Source: a virus
Direction: 5' to 3' (one strand)
DNA length: 64,000 nucleotides
IMG/VR virus record: IMGVR_UViG_3300044996_000496
Location: 1 to 64,000 of that record
In this document: piece after piece, positions 50,370 through 60,600 of the stretch
Layout: each line of letters opens with the position of its first letter
Position numbering within the stretch: position 1 is the first letter of the stretch
The notes under the pieces: model-generated
Databases searched by the model: none
What the model was told of the DNA's origin: nothing
Seen by the model: the letters and a program-made list of their open reading frames with translations, nothing else
Translations under genes and position numbers: made by a program

Positions 50370-51431
50370 ATGTCTTATTCTGATATAACAATTACTTTTG
50401 ATGCTATAGCTGAGGCAGAGTCTATAAACATTTGTAAGGCTGATACTGAAGGCGGGGTATATGCTGTTATAGCGAATGTTGCCGCAGACTCAACAAGTTA
50501 TGTGGATAAATTTGGAACAATAGGAAGTTGGTACGCAGTAGCCCCTGTTATTAGTGGATTTGAGTATGGCTCTTTGAGAAACTGGCAAATGGGGTTTGGC
50601 CGCGATATAGATTTAATGGCGGATCAGGTAAGAAGATTATTGCCAGATCCCAAATCTACGTTTTCCCCGCAGACTCGCGAGGAGCTTGGCACTGCAAGTG
50701 GATCACTAGCATCTCCCACAGATGAGGAATTTGAGGTTGACTATTTGCCGATGGCTGCTTATGGCGTTTTTCTTTGGGTTGACCGATATCCATACGAATT
50801 AATTATTCATTCTGGATTTTTGGACTCTAATCGCAATCAGGCTATTTTGAGCAGGGAGAATGGTACGTTTGTTGTTCCGTATTGTAAACATTCTGGAACG
50901 GTATACGCTAACTATATTTGGGAAGAGCCTAAAGCATATAAATTTTCCGATTATGAGATAAGGCTGTTCTTAAAGGACTCGGTTCCAGAAATCAATAGTA
51001 TGTTTGGATGTTCGATAGCAACCAGTGGACTTGGTGACGATTTAACATTTACGTCAACCCTTACACCAACTCAATCGCAGGCTCTTGTTCTTATGGCTAC
51101 AATATCGGCCAAGCAGGCGCTGAAGTCAACTGGTACTCTTGACGCAATTTACATAAAAGATGGAGACACGGTAATTGATACATCTAGAGCACTAAAGACA
51201 GCAAGAGATGAAATTAGCGACTTACGGCATAGATTGCAGCAATTATTGGAAAATAGTTACATGTATGATCAGGTTGCAGAGTCAGCTGGATATTGGGTTG
51301 GATACCGTATAGACAATTATTCAACCGCCGTAGACGATACTCAAACTGGTTTGATTTCAATAGGGGCATATATGGAGTTGAATAACATAAGCGAAGGGAA
51401 GGCGCTTATGCAAGGATACGATAATTCATAA
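50370..51431 (+). CDS. Virion structural protein, probable neck/head-tail connector
   Basis: 353 residues behind TAGGATGG. The N-terminus ITFDAIAEAESINICKADTEGGVYAVIA... looks like an Ig/fibronectin-like domain. The middle has FGRDIDLMADQVRRLLPD, common in connector proteins, and the C-terminus is helical. Assigned by position after the capsid genes. Confidence 0.55.
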   Translation: MSYSDITITFDAIAEAESINICKADTEGGVYAVIANVAADSTSYVDKFGTIGSWYAVAPVISGFEYGSLRNWQMGFGRDIDLMADQVRRLLPDPKSTFSPQTREELGTASGSLASPTDEEFEVDYLPMAAYGVFLWVDRYPYELIIHSGFLDSNRNQAILSRENGTFVVPYCKHSGTVYANYIWEEPKAYKFSDYEIRLFLKDSVPEINSMFGCSIATSGLGDDLTFTSTLTPTQSQALVLMATISAKQALKSTGTLDAIYIKDGDTVIDTSRALKTARDEISDLRHRLQQLLENSYMYDQVAESAGYWVGYRIDNYSTAVDDTQTGLISIGAYMELNNISEGKALMQGYDNS

Positions 51432-51445
51432 ACAATGGAGGAAAC

Positions 51446-51691
51446 ATGTCACTGCAAGCTGCTAGTCAAGCAACTATTGGAGTAAGAAAAGTGTTTGCGT
51501 ACTGCGTGTGTATACTTAGCGTCACGCTTCTTGCATATTTTGATAAACCTATTCCAGAGCAGATTATATGGATTACTGGATTTTTCTTTGGCGCTAATTT
51601 AATTGGTCAACAAATTAGTAAATCATCCAATGGAGCCAATGGATCCAGTGTGAGTAATGGCAAAAGCGGAACAGCTGGTGGTGTTAGTTAA
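51446..51691 (+). CDS. Small membrane protein, possible holin
   Basis: 81 residues with a strong GGAGG site. Two hydrophobic segments (about 15-31 and 40-58) and a polar S/G/N-rich tail. This layout suits a holin, but no lysis gene lies next to it. Confidence 0.5.
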   Translation: MSLQAASQATIGVRKVFAYCVCILSVTLLAYFDKPIPEQIIWITGFFFGANLIGQQISKSSNGANGSSVSNGKSGTAGGVS

Positions 51692-51693
51692 TT

Positions 51694-52170
51694 ATGGGCG
51701 GTAAGTACGTTAAAGATCATCACGTAAAGTTGTTTCAAACAATTACAAGTCAAGTTCGCAGAGATCTTGGACGTACTATATATATTTATGTTGTTAATTC
51801 GGATCCGACAGTTACTACCGAAGATGGATATGATCCAATTAATAAGGAGCAGGTAAACCCGTCTGATACTCTGGAAAGAGATGAAACTGTGTATACTATA
51901 ACCGATGTTTCAATTAAGTACGGCCCAGAGTCTGAGCAATTTATTCTAACGCCAGGAGGTAGGCTCGAAGACGGCGAAGTAAGAGTAAAAATGGATTTAT
52001 CAAAAGTTCTTGTTGATCCGTCTGATGTCAATGGGGACACATTATTTGATAGTGCAAGAATTATAGTTGTTGATGGTAGAGATTATGTTTTAAAGGGTAA
52101 ACCAATCAAGGGGGGGCTTAGGGATCTATACTCTCTGGTAGCCAGACTTAAGCTGGCTGATGTGGATTAG
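51694..52170 (+). CDS. Probable head-closure or neck protein
   Basis: 158 residues. Beta-rich with strands such as TIYIYVVNSDPTVTTEDGYDPINKEQVNPSD, VRVKMDLSKVLVDPSDV and ARIIVVDGRDYVLKGKPIKG, consistent with small neck-ring proteins. Assignment is by position and fold impression. Confidence 0.5.
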   Translation: MGGKYVKDHHVKLFQTITSQVRRDLGRTIYIYVVNSDPTVTTEDGYDPINKEQVNPSDTLERDETVYTITDVSIKYGPESEQFILTPGGRLEDGEVRVKMDLSKVLVDPSDVNGDTLFDSARIIVVDGRDYVLKGKPIKGGLRDLYSLVARLKLADVD

Positions 52171-52178
52171 GAGACAAC

Positions 52179-52421
52179 ATGGAAAGAAATATTATAGAGG
52201 AAATAATTTTAGTTGATGATTCTGTTACTGGTGAGTTAAATATTGCTAAAAACTCTGCTATAAAGCATATCATGAGAGCGATTGAGTTAGTTATTCCAAG
52301 GGATCATCCAAAGAAAAGGGATATTAGAAGTATTGTTTTGGATGAGATAAATGCATATCATAGAATTGTTTGTAAGTTAATGAGTGATACCGCAAAGGAT
52401 GTAGATAAATGTGGGAGTTAG
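52179..52421 (+). CDS. Small helical protein in the neck module
   Basis: 80 residues behind TAGGAGACAAC. All-helical, charged. Overlaps the following gene by 11 bases. Function unknown. Confidence 0.55.
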   Translation: MERNIIEEIILVDDSVTGELNIAKNSAIKHIMRAIELVIPRDHPKKRDIRSIVLDEINAYHRIVCKLMSDTAKDVDKCGS

Positions 52422-53256
52422 AGCATTTGTTGATCCAGAAATAGAAAGTACTTACGCAATTTCTTGTACATTTGCTGTTTCTGAAGGATATATTAAAAAT
52501 CTTATGGACGCGGCTGATTATGTAAGTGCCGCGTTTGTTATTTTTAATAAATCACATGTTCGCAGGTTGTTTTCAGCAGGTGCTGCTGTTAATTTTTATA
52601 AACAAGCAAAATCTTTGTCTGATGGGTTGAAAAAGTTATCAAAAATATCAAATAACAATAGATCAAAAATAATGTTAAATAGAATTGCAAAGAGAATTTG
52701 GAGAAATATTGTTAATAGATATGATGCATATCCAGACAGAACCTCTCCAAAGGAAACTAATCCCCTCAGGGGGGCCGGGGCAATTAGCAGAGTGCTTAAG
52801 GATCCAAGCGTGATGATTAGTGAAGTTAAGGAGCTAAAGCGAGGTCAATCTACACAAGCTATTAATGTTGGAATAGGCAATATAAGTGCTTTGAATGAGT
52901 CTACAAATTGGATTTATAGAAGACCAAGGGGCGCTGGGAATGAAGATGCGGAAGCTCAAAAAATGCCGTTTAGATCTCTTTATCCTGATTACAGTACGAT
53001 ATTTAGTCAAAAGATTGTTGGAAATGTTGAGGGATGGTGGGAGTTTCAACAGACTGGACCATTCCCGCCACCAAATTTTCAATCAAAAAATAGAAAATTT
53101 ATGATTCTTGGAATGACTGGAAGACAGTTCAGTATCCACAGTGAGGATGTTGAGTTATTTGATAGTATTTCTGCTGATGTGTTGTATAATAATTTATTAT
53201 CGGAAGTAGTAAGAATTGCTAAAAAAGTTCATAAATATAAGCAGGCACAACAATGA
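52411..53256 (+). CDS. Virion-associated protein of the neck/tail junction
   Basis: 281 residues, GTG start. Contains helical and basic segments (KIMLNRIAKRIWRNIVNRYDAYPDRTSP) and a C-terminal beta part with WEFQQTGPFPPPNFQSKNRKFMI. No named family. Coupled to both neighbours. Confidence 0.55.
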   Translation: MGVRAFVDPEIESTYAISCTFAVSEGYIKNLMDAADYVSAAFVIFNKSHVRRLFSAGAAVNFYKQAKSLSDGLKKLSKISNNNRSKIMLNRIAKRIWRNIVNRYDAYPDRTSPKETNPLRGAGAISRVLKDPSVMISEVKELKRGQSTQAINVGIGNISALNESTNWIYRRPRGAGNEDAEAQKMPFRSLYPDYSTIFSQKIVGNVEGWWEFQQTGPFPPPNFQSKNRKFMILGMTGRQFSIHSEDVELFDSISADVLYNNLLSEVVRIAKKVHKYKQAQQ

Positions 53257-54602
53257 AGTCTATAGCAGTATATCCAAAATTTGAGACAAGTACTATTGTT
53301 GTTAATGGTTTACCTATTTTATATGGTTATTCTTTTGGGTATTTTATGGGATTCTCTAGAACATCTTATACTAGTTCTCGTTTGTTTGTTTATGATAATT
53401 CATTTGTTGATACTGATGGAATTGTGTTTGGTCAATCGCATACATATAATCCAAGACTTCCTGGTGGCATTAGGGATAATTGGTATGTTATGAGAGGGTT
53501 TGTAAAATTTGATACAAAATGTATAGGAAATCTGTTAACGTCTGGATATAGATTTGCAAGTTGTCAATTGGTAATTAATCCTAATTATGTGTATTATGAT
53601 AATGACTGGAATTTGGTTATTTATTTTGATTCTGGAAAACGCGGGAACAGTGTATCTATGATTGATGCTGGAATGACGAACAATATTTATTATGATCAAA
53701 ATAGTAATTATGCTATTTCTGGATATGATAATATAATTTTTTCTTGGAATGATGTTTTTATAGGCGAGACCGAGTTTGAGCCATATTTTCTTAAAAATTT
53801 ATTTTGGGATTATTTTGCTTCTTGTTTTGATCAAGTTGCTGCAACTGTTTCGGTTAGTGGAAATTTTAGTGCGGGGTTAAATACATTTATTCAAATCCCA
53901 TTATATTGTATTAATGTATCTGGATGTACTGAACTAAAATTTGTTAATGAAAACGAATTTAATCAATCAAGCCCAGGGGGCGCTGGTGAGACTACGGCAT
54001 CGGAGTATATTTCGTGCGGTACTGATGATTTATATTTAAAATTTTCATTGTTTCAGATGAAAACTTTGCGTTTGACTGATATGAGTGTAATATATACTAT
54101 TCAAGATATGTTTAATAATGCTGCATCTATTAGCGGGTATCTTGATAACTCTGTTTCTGATGGTTACCCGGAAACGCCAGATGGTTTGTCGTTACCGGAA
54201 GTTGTCGTTGAACATCTGGCAACTGCCGATGATTCTGTTCAAATAGCTGGAGATTACATGTATTATGTTAGAGATTTTGGTATAGAAATTTTTGCTAAAA
54301 ATTTTGGAGAATTAGATGATATAATAAATATATTGCATAGTGGATTTTCTGATACATTATGGTTTCCGATTTATGACTGGAATATGAGTCCAGATGGTCC
54401 TGCAGATATTTTACCGATAATTGGTTATTTTGAAATAACAGATATAAGGTCAGTGCCAATAAATGATAGAAGCGACCATGTTAATTTAAAAAATAGATCA
54501 TCTCTTATTATTAGCACAAGGTCGAAAATGCATAACTATAAATTTGATAATTTTTATTTAAATATTGGGTATTCAAATTGGTATGATATGGTGAGGGCAT
54601 AA
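53253..54602 (+). CDS. Large beta-rich virion protein
   Basis: 449 residues, rich in Y, N, S and D with few charges, as in tail or fibre-type proteins. No coiled coil or enzymatic motif. It lies between neck genes and the tail terminator candidate, so it may be a tail-associated or connector protein. Confidence 0.55.
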   Translation: MKSIAVYPKFETSTIVVNGLPILYGYSFGYFMGFSRTSYTSSRLFVYDNSFVDTDGIVFGQSHTYNPRLPGGIRDNWYVMRGFVKFDTKCIGNLLTSGYRFASCQLVINPNYVYYDNDWNLVIYFDSGKRGNSVSMIDAGMTNNIYYDQNSNYAISGYDNIIFSWNDVFIGETEFEPYFLKNLFWDYFASCFDQVAATVSVSGNFSAGLNTFIQIPLYCINVSGCTELKFVNENEFNQSSPGGAGETTASEYISCGTDDLYLKFSLFQMKTLRLTDMSVIYTIQDMFNNAASISGYLDNSVSDGYPETPDGLSLPEVVVEHLATADDSVQIAGDYMYYVRDFGIEIFAKNFGELDDIINILHSGFSDTLWFPIYDWNMSPDGPADILPIIGYFEITDIRSVPINDRSDHVNLKNRSSLIISTRSKMHNYKFDNFYLNIGYSNWYDMVRA

Positions 54603-54604
54603 CT

Positions 54605-55126
54605 ATGACGTACTTAATGTCTCCAATAAGGATGGCGAGCCAGTCCATGGTTTACTACACAGTTAGTGGACTTATAGACTCCATGTATTCGCCTAACTTG
54701 ATAGCATATGAAAACATAATAATATCATATCCAGAATTGCCGGATAAACTGTCTAATTCTACGGTTGCTGTTAATATTCATAGATTATCTGAGTATGATT
54801 TTCAGTTGGGAGATAAAAACTCTTTTCAGAGAGATTTTGATATTACTATTTTTGTAACCGCAGATGGTTATAGAGATGATGTTGGACAGGCGTTATTTGA
54901 TCATTTTAAAGAAGCTGAGATATATTTAAAAAATTATAATAATGGATTCCCTCAGCCGTTCGGCGATGCTGCAGAACCCGAGACAATAGGTATAATAGAG
55001 GTTCAAAAGGGTCTTAGTATGTTTCCTATCTATACATATTATTCCACAGGAAGCGCAATTTCTCAGAATTTGTTAAAACATGTTATGCGCATACAAGGTG
55101 TCGTGTGGATTACTTATGAAGTATAG
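54605..55126 (+). CDS. Probable tail terminator/completion protein
   Basis: 173 residues. The SYPELPDKLSNSTVAVNIHRLSEYDFQLG and DITIFVTADGYRDDVGQALFDHFKEAEIYLKNYN segments suit the small alpha/beta tail-terminator fold. Immediately upstream of the tail tube gene, the usual location. Confidence 0.58.
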   Translation: MTYLMSPIRMASQSMVYYTVSGLIDSMYSPNLIAYENIIISYPELPDKLSNSTVAVNIHRLSEYDFQLGDKNSFQRDFDITIFVTADGYRDDVGQALFDHFKEAEIYLKNYNNGFPQPFGDAAEPETIGIIEVQKGLSMFPIYTYYSTGSAISQNLLKHVMRIQGVVWITYEV

Positions 55127-55212
55127 TCCAAACTAAGTAGTTAAATTGTATATAAATGTAGAGAATTAGGGCACTTGTGTACCTTTAATTTGTTCAGGGG
55201 GTGAGATAAAAC

Positions 55213-56571
55213 TTGACAACTACAGCTAAACCAAAACGTGTACGTTATTCTGGTGTTGGCGTATTTGCTGATGGGACTCTACTAAGTAGAGTTCAATCAT
55301 TAAGTAGTGACACAGATCTTGCTACTGAAAATTTGAACGAGTTAACTAACGCCAACATCGTTGAAGTATCTGAGGGTTTGCCGACGATTTCTGTTTCAGT
55401 AGAGACAAATGAGTTTGGATCTTGTCAAAACTTATATGCTTTATGTGGAAGAAATCCAATTGGATATGTTGGCAATAATGCAGTAATTGATGAAACTAGC
55501 TTTGACGGAACATCTGTTGACTTTTCTATTTTGGTTGAGCAGGATAACGTTTTAAAGAGAAGTTCAATTATTGAAGGAGCATTTTGTTCTGCTGTTGCGT
55601 GGTCGTTTGATGTTGGTGGGGTCGCCACTGAGAACTACACGTTTGAGGCGGACAATAGAATATGGTATTTTAACCAGCGAAAAGAAACATATTCAGTTTA
55701 TGCATATAGAATTAATGATTTTGGTAGTGGGTATGTTCTCTTGATATCTGGAGTTAATGCTTCTTCGTGGGGTGCTGGTATAGCCGTCGGCGATTTGCAT
55801 GGTCACAATTTGATAAAAATTACTGAGGATAACGTAGATATTGTTTATAGCGGTGGAACATATGATAAGGGGAATGTTACATTTGTATATTCTAGCAGTT
55901 ATGAGGGACACCAAGGATTGCTAGTGTCTGGTTCAGATTGGGATGCAAATACATTTGCTTCTGATGGTTCTCGCTATAGAGTAATTTTTTCAGTAGATGC
56001 AATAGATAATAGTGTTACCAATACTAGAATTCCAACTACTGGATTTGGAACTATGTTCCCAGGATTGTCCAGTAGTGCAATTGGTGGTATACGTAAGGGT
56101 ATGATACAGATTCTACTTGCTTCAGGTGCTAATATGCTTACTCCTTATTCTGATTCTGATGAAATGCTTAGGTTGCAAACATGCTCCGTTGATGCTGATT
56201 TGTCAAGGGAGGCGCTGGAGGAGCTTGGTAACTACAAAGCCTTTGACCGCTCGTTGACGTTCCCGATTACTGTTACAGTTGGCTTCTCAGCACTTTCATC
56301 TGATCTTGAGGAATGGGCTAAATTTGCACATGTTGGTTTTACTACTGCCACCGATATCGATGTTACTGACTTCGTTCGTGCGGCTGGTGTAGTGATTTAT
56401 ATTTATGACGATAATGAAGGCGCTGCCTCTAGAAATTTGTTAAAGAAGATAGCGGTCGAGAATTTGCGTGTTACAAATGAGTCATTCTCTGTCGATCAGG
56501 GCGGGAATGCTACTCAAGAGTTTACGTGTACAAGTGATAACTTTGCGGTTTCTGGCGGTATTTACGCTTAG
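55213..56571 (+). CDS. Major tail tube protein with two related repeats
   Basis: 452 residues, TTG start behind CAGGGGGTGAGATA. Two regions share a pattern: SLSSDTDLATENLNELTNANIVEVSEGLPTISVSVET (about 29-65) and SVDADLSREALEELGNYKAFDRSLTFPITVTVGFS (about 330-364), indicating two tube-type domains. Position before the frameshifted chaperone and tape measure supports the call. It is followed by two GC-rich hairpins. Confidence 0.78.
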   Translation: MTTTAKPKRVRYSGVGVFADGTLLSRVQSLSSDTDLATENLNELTNANIVEVSEGLPTISVSVETNEFGSCQNLYALCGRNPIGYVGNNAVIDETSFDGTSVDFSILVEQDNVLKRSSIIEGAFCSAVAWSFDVGGVATENYTFEADNRIWYFNQRKETYSVYAYRINDFGSGYVLLISGVNASSWGAGIAVGDLHGHNLIKITEDNVDIVYSGGTYDKGNVTFVYSSSYEGHQGLLVSGSDWDANTFASDGSRYRVIFSVDAIDNSVTNTRIPTTGFGTMFPGLSSSAIGGIRKGMIQILLASGANMLTPYSDSDEMLRLQTCSVDADLSREALEELGNYKAFDRSLTFPITVTVGFSALSSDLEEWAKFAHVGFTTATDIDVTDFVRAAGVVIYIYDDNEGAASRNLLKKIAVENLRVTNESFSVDQGGNATQEFTCTSDNFAVSGGIYA

Positions 56572-56607
56572 GCGTTTGCCTAACGCTGCGGCGGTTTGTG
56601 CCGCCGC
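56568..56607 (+). terminator. Two adjacent hairpins after the tail tube gene
   Basis: TTAGGC (56568-56573)/GCCTAA (56578-56583) with a GTTT loop spans the stop codon. GCGGCGG (56588-56594)/CCGCCGC (56601-56607) follows with a TTTGTG loop. No T-run. They may tune read-through from the abundant tube gene into the chaperone gene. Confidence 0.55.
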
Positions 56608-56626
56608 TTAATTGGAGGTTTGGAAA

Positions 56627-57364
56627 GTGACGGAAAAGGCTGCTAAGAGGAATGTTGCTGCTAAAGATTTTACTGATCCCTCTACTGAAATGAATGTTTC
56701 CGATGAGGCGAAAGTGGAATCGGAAATTGTTTTGGGATACAGAAGAGTGGAAGTTAGCGAGTTTGCAAAGTTTGGTGGGAAGAAAGCTTCTGAAGATAAA
56801 GATAAAAAATATGTTAGAATACATAAAACAACCATAGGCCAGGAATCTACTTTAGATGCTTTTTATTCTGAACAATATTCAGAAATGTTAAAAAATTCTT
56901 CTATTTTAACCGAAGAAGAAACTGAGTGTATTTTGTTAAAACGTGGGATGAATCTAGCAGAATTGCGAGAACAGTTAGATGATTTGGATGAAGAGCAGAA
57001 AAACGTTATTAAGTCTTTGCAGGCGCTTAATGCAGAAAAAGCTAGTGAGAGCTTAATCGCAAAAGCAAAAAATCAAAGGGATGACTTGAAAAAGCAAAGA
57101 ATTGAATTGTGGGAAAAAATTAGAAATTGTTATAAAAATACAATAGAAAGACGTTGTGAAGAATATAGAACATTATGCAAGTTGCAATTATGCGTCAAGG
57201 ATGATAATGATAAATTATTGTGGAACTCTGTTGAAGAACTTAAAAACGAACCAGATGATGAATTTGTGGGGTCGATTTTAAGTAAGGCTCTTTATTTCTG
57301 GGTTGGTATAGACGAGACTTTTTTCGACAAATCGCTAGACGACCTCGCTGGTTTGACAGGATAG
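56627..57364 (+). CDS. Tail assembly chaperone, upstream frame
   Basis: 245 residues from GTG 56627, after TTGGAGG. N-terminal unstructured part, then a mixed domain, a coiled coil (LAELREQLDDLDEEQKNVIKSL) and a C-terminal helical part. Its place between tube and tape measure and the frameshift site at its end mark it as the G-like chaperone, which coats the tape measure during tail assembly. Confidence 0.75.
   Translation: MTEKAAKRNVAAKDFTDPSTEMNVSDEAKVESEIVLGYRRVEVSEFAKFGGKKASEDKDKKYVRIHKTTIGQESTLDAFYSEQYSEMLKNSSILTEEETECILLKRGMNLAELREQLDDLDEEQKNVIKSLQALNAEKASESLIAKAKNQRDDLKKQRIELWEKIRNCYKNTIERRCEEYRTLCKLQLCVKDDNDKLLWNSVEELKNEPDDEFVGSILSKALYFWVGIDETFFDKSLDDLAGLTG
57319..57325 (+). promoter_or_regulatory. 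Programmed -1 frameshift slippery site T_TTT_TTC
   Basis: In the chaperone frame the codons are ACT TTT TTC GAC, giving the heptamer T TTT TTC. A shift of -1 enters a frame that is open from 57286 to the stop ending at 57663 and has no ATG, GTG or TTG before 57472. A short stem CTCGC (57344-57348)/GCGAG (57367-57371) lies downstream. This is the standard tail-chaperone arrangement. Confidence 0.8.
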
Positions 57365-57663
57365 CTGCGAGTTCCGACGGCGGTCCTCAGATATTTAAAG
57401 GATCTATTTTAGATTGGACTAAAGAGCAGCTTGAGCTTTATAGATGGGCTGGTTTTTATTATAATTTAAGAATGATGCCCAATCGAGAGCGTCCGAGTAA
57501 TGAAATAATAGACAGTGATTACTTGTTAGATAAGTGGTTGATGGAAAGAAATCTTGAAGAGCAAAAAGAAGCGATGGGTCTTCGGTCTCAAAAAACCGTA
57601 GGGAAAGGCAAAGACAGGGAATCATATAGCGAGAATATAATAGGTTCTCACGGGACTTATTAG
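57326..57663 (+). CDS. Tail assembly chaperone, frameshift extension
   Basis: About 112 residues added in the -1 frame after the slippery site, making a fusion of about 345 residues. The sequence reads FFRQIARRPRWFDRIAAS, then SILDWTKEQLELYRWAGFY and DYLLDKWLMERN, clearly coding before the only ATG (57472). By analogy with lambda G-GT, this T domain contacts the tail tube protein. Expressed only by frameshifting. Confidence 0.75.
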
Positions 57664-57686
57664 CTTAGTTTGGATGGTGTTTAGGT

Positions 57687-60600
57687 TTGGCCAATAACAT
57701 AGAACTAGTTCTTAGTTCAAAACTTACAAATTTTTTGGCACAATTAGAAGTAGCTAGATCTGTATTTGGTAAACTAACATCTGAAATGAAAACAGATTTA
57801 GATGCTTTGTCGAAACGCTCCGCAGAACTTCTTAAAGCTATCTCTCAGGCAAAAAATACTCTTGCTAAAAAAGATCCAACTGGCGAAATGTCCAAGAGTA
57901 TGCAAAGGCAAAGTGAAAAATTTAAAGAACAACAAAGTCAATTAAAATTGATTTTACGGAGTTTGGATTCTTATGCTAAAAAAATGGAAAGGATTGCAAC
58001 GGCGGCAGGAAACGCATCAGCTGTGTTTAAAACAAATAAAAAAGTAGCTGGCGCAATGGGCAGACCTGAGGTGCAGGCCAGATTTACTGCCACCGATCCG
58101 AATTTGGTTCTAAAATTGAAAGACGCTTTTGAGGCATTTAATAGAGCGCTGCTTGCGGTTATTGATACAAGAAAAATATCCGTGCAAACATCTATTGAAC
58201 ACACAAAAGCATTAAAAGAAGAGCTTACCGCTCTTAATGTTCTTACAGGAAGGGCTAAAGTTGTAGCAAATGCAATAAATAACAAAAATAAAGCTACAAG
58301 AGATTCGGCCAAAGCTACACAATCAGCGTCAGTTGAGCAGAGAGATTTTGCAAATATGATGGGTGTTGCTATTGGCAAAATTATACGCTATAGAATTGCC
58401 TATATTGCATTGAGCAGAACTGTTGAAGCATTTAAGGAATCTGCAAATTTATTTATTAAGTTTGAATATGAGCTTGGCCAAATTCACAAGGTGCTTCCAG
58501 ACCTAAGGGCCGACATGGACGCACTAAGATCTTCCGCCACTGAGTTTTCTGCAAAATTTGGTGTTGACTTGCTTAAGGTAGTAGATATAATGAAAATTTG
58601 GGCACAACAGGGTTATGAAGTAAATGATCTAAACCAGTTAACGGAAATTACTTTACGCGCAGTTGTTGGCGCTGGTCTTGACACTACACAAGCTGTGGAA
58701 ATGTTAACCGCCACGATGAGACAGTACGGATTAAGCATAGAGGAAACGATTGGCGTTATTGACAAAATTACATATGTGCAGGCAAAACATGCAGTTACTA
58801 CACAGGACTTGGCCGACTCTATAAAAATCCTTGGAGCAACAGCGGCTGTTGTCGGAGTGTCCATTGATGAATTTCTTGGTCACGTTGCGGCAATGGGTGA
58901 GGTTACTCGTAAATCAGGTAATGCAGTTGCACAAAGCTTAAAAACAATTTATGCAAGAATTTATCGCCCAGAGGCAATTAAGCAGTTTCAAAATCTCGGT
59001 ATTGCAGTGCGATCATCGTTGACAGAGATCCGTCCGGTTAGCGATATTTTGTTTGATTTGAAGCAACAATGGGACGGGTTAACTCAGGCTCAAAAGCTTA
59101 ATATTGCTATGGCTGCTGGTGGCGTTCGTAGGTATGCTGATTTTATTGCTATGATGGAAACATATGACGTTGCTCTTAAAGCCGCTAGTGAGTCTGCTAC
59201 ATCAATTGGATATTCTCAGAGAATGATGTCTATTGAAATGGATTTACTTTATCGTAAAATGGAACAGGCCAAGGCGTCTGTTAAGGCATGGGGGCAAGAG
59301 TATGGTAAAAACTCTACAGCTAAACTCGTTGAATTTTTAGTTGCCTCTCAAAGAGCCGCTGATAATATGGGCTTGTTGTCCAAGGGTGCTGCAAAAGGTG
59401 CTGCATCGTTTTCTGTGTTTGCTGTTAAGGTTGCCGCTGGTTTTGGGGCCATGGCGGCAATGCGCGTTGGAATTAGAGAATTGAATAAGTTAATGATTAG
59501 ATCCGTTGCTTCTACTGGTGTATGGAATTTTGGTTTAGGATCTTTAGCTAAAGCGTATATTAATGTCGGAAAAAATGCTAAAGATATGGCCAGGAGTGCG
59601 AGGATAGCGGAACTTGATATTAGGGTTTTAAATGTTGGTATGAGCAGAGCCGAAATTGCTGCTCTTAAATTTGGAACTGCAATTAGAATTGCTTCAATAA
59701 ATGTTCTTGCTTTTGTGTCCAGGGTTGTCATTGCGGCTGGTGCATTGGTTGCGCTTGCTGCCAAATTTGCAGTATGGACACTGGTTGCTACAGGTGTGTC
59801 CTATGTTCTTGAAAAAATAATTAAAAAGTTTACTAAAGCAAAAGTAGAAATAAAAGAGTTTGACGATTCTGTTTTTGATACAATTGTTACTACAAAAGAT
59901 GCTATTGATGCATATGATAAACAGGCTAGCAGGGGCCAGATGTTAAGTAATCAGATTAAAAAAATGGCCGATTTATATGATGGGGTTAATGCTGGTTCAA
60001 ATGAGCATAAATATATATTGATTGAAATGATTGGAACAATTCAGAAATTAAATTCTGTTTTAGGAACGAATATTGAGTTTAACGGAGATACTAAAAAATT
60101 ATTAGATGACTTAAATAATGCAGAAAAGAAAAGAATAGATTATTTGAATGATAGAGTTGAAAAAGAAGAAAAGTTGTTGTTAATACAAATAAAAAATCAA
60201 AGAGCATCGTTAAGCGGTAAAATAACATCATATAGAAAGGCTGGTCAAGCTCTCGATGAATTGTATAATAAGGCCAGATTATTTGAGGTTAATGACACAA
60301 ATATTTTATCTAAGCTTAGAGGAGAATTAAAAGATCCAGATAAACTTGGTAGAGATTTATCCCAACAGCTTAATGAGGTTTTTAAAGGAACTGATATTAA
60401 ATTTGAATTTGAGCCATTTGCTTTCGGATATGATGAATTTAAAAATACAATTGCTGCCGCTGAAAAAGATTTGATTGATTATGGTATTGTTTCTGAGGAA
60501 ACAATGCATCGAATAGATAAAGCGTGGGAAGATTATTATACAAATGTGTTGCAATATGCCAGTGATGTGGACGCAGAAGCTATTATGGTAGCTCAGGAGA

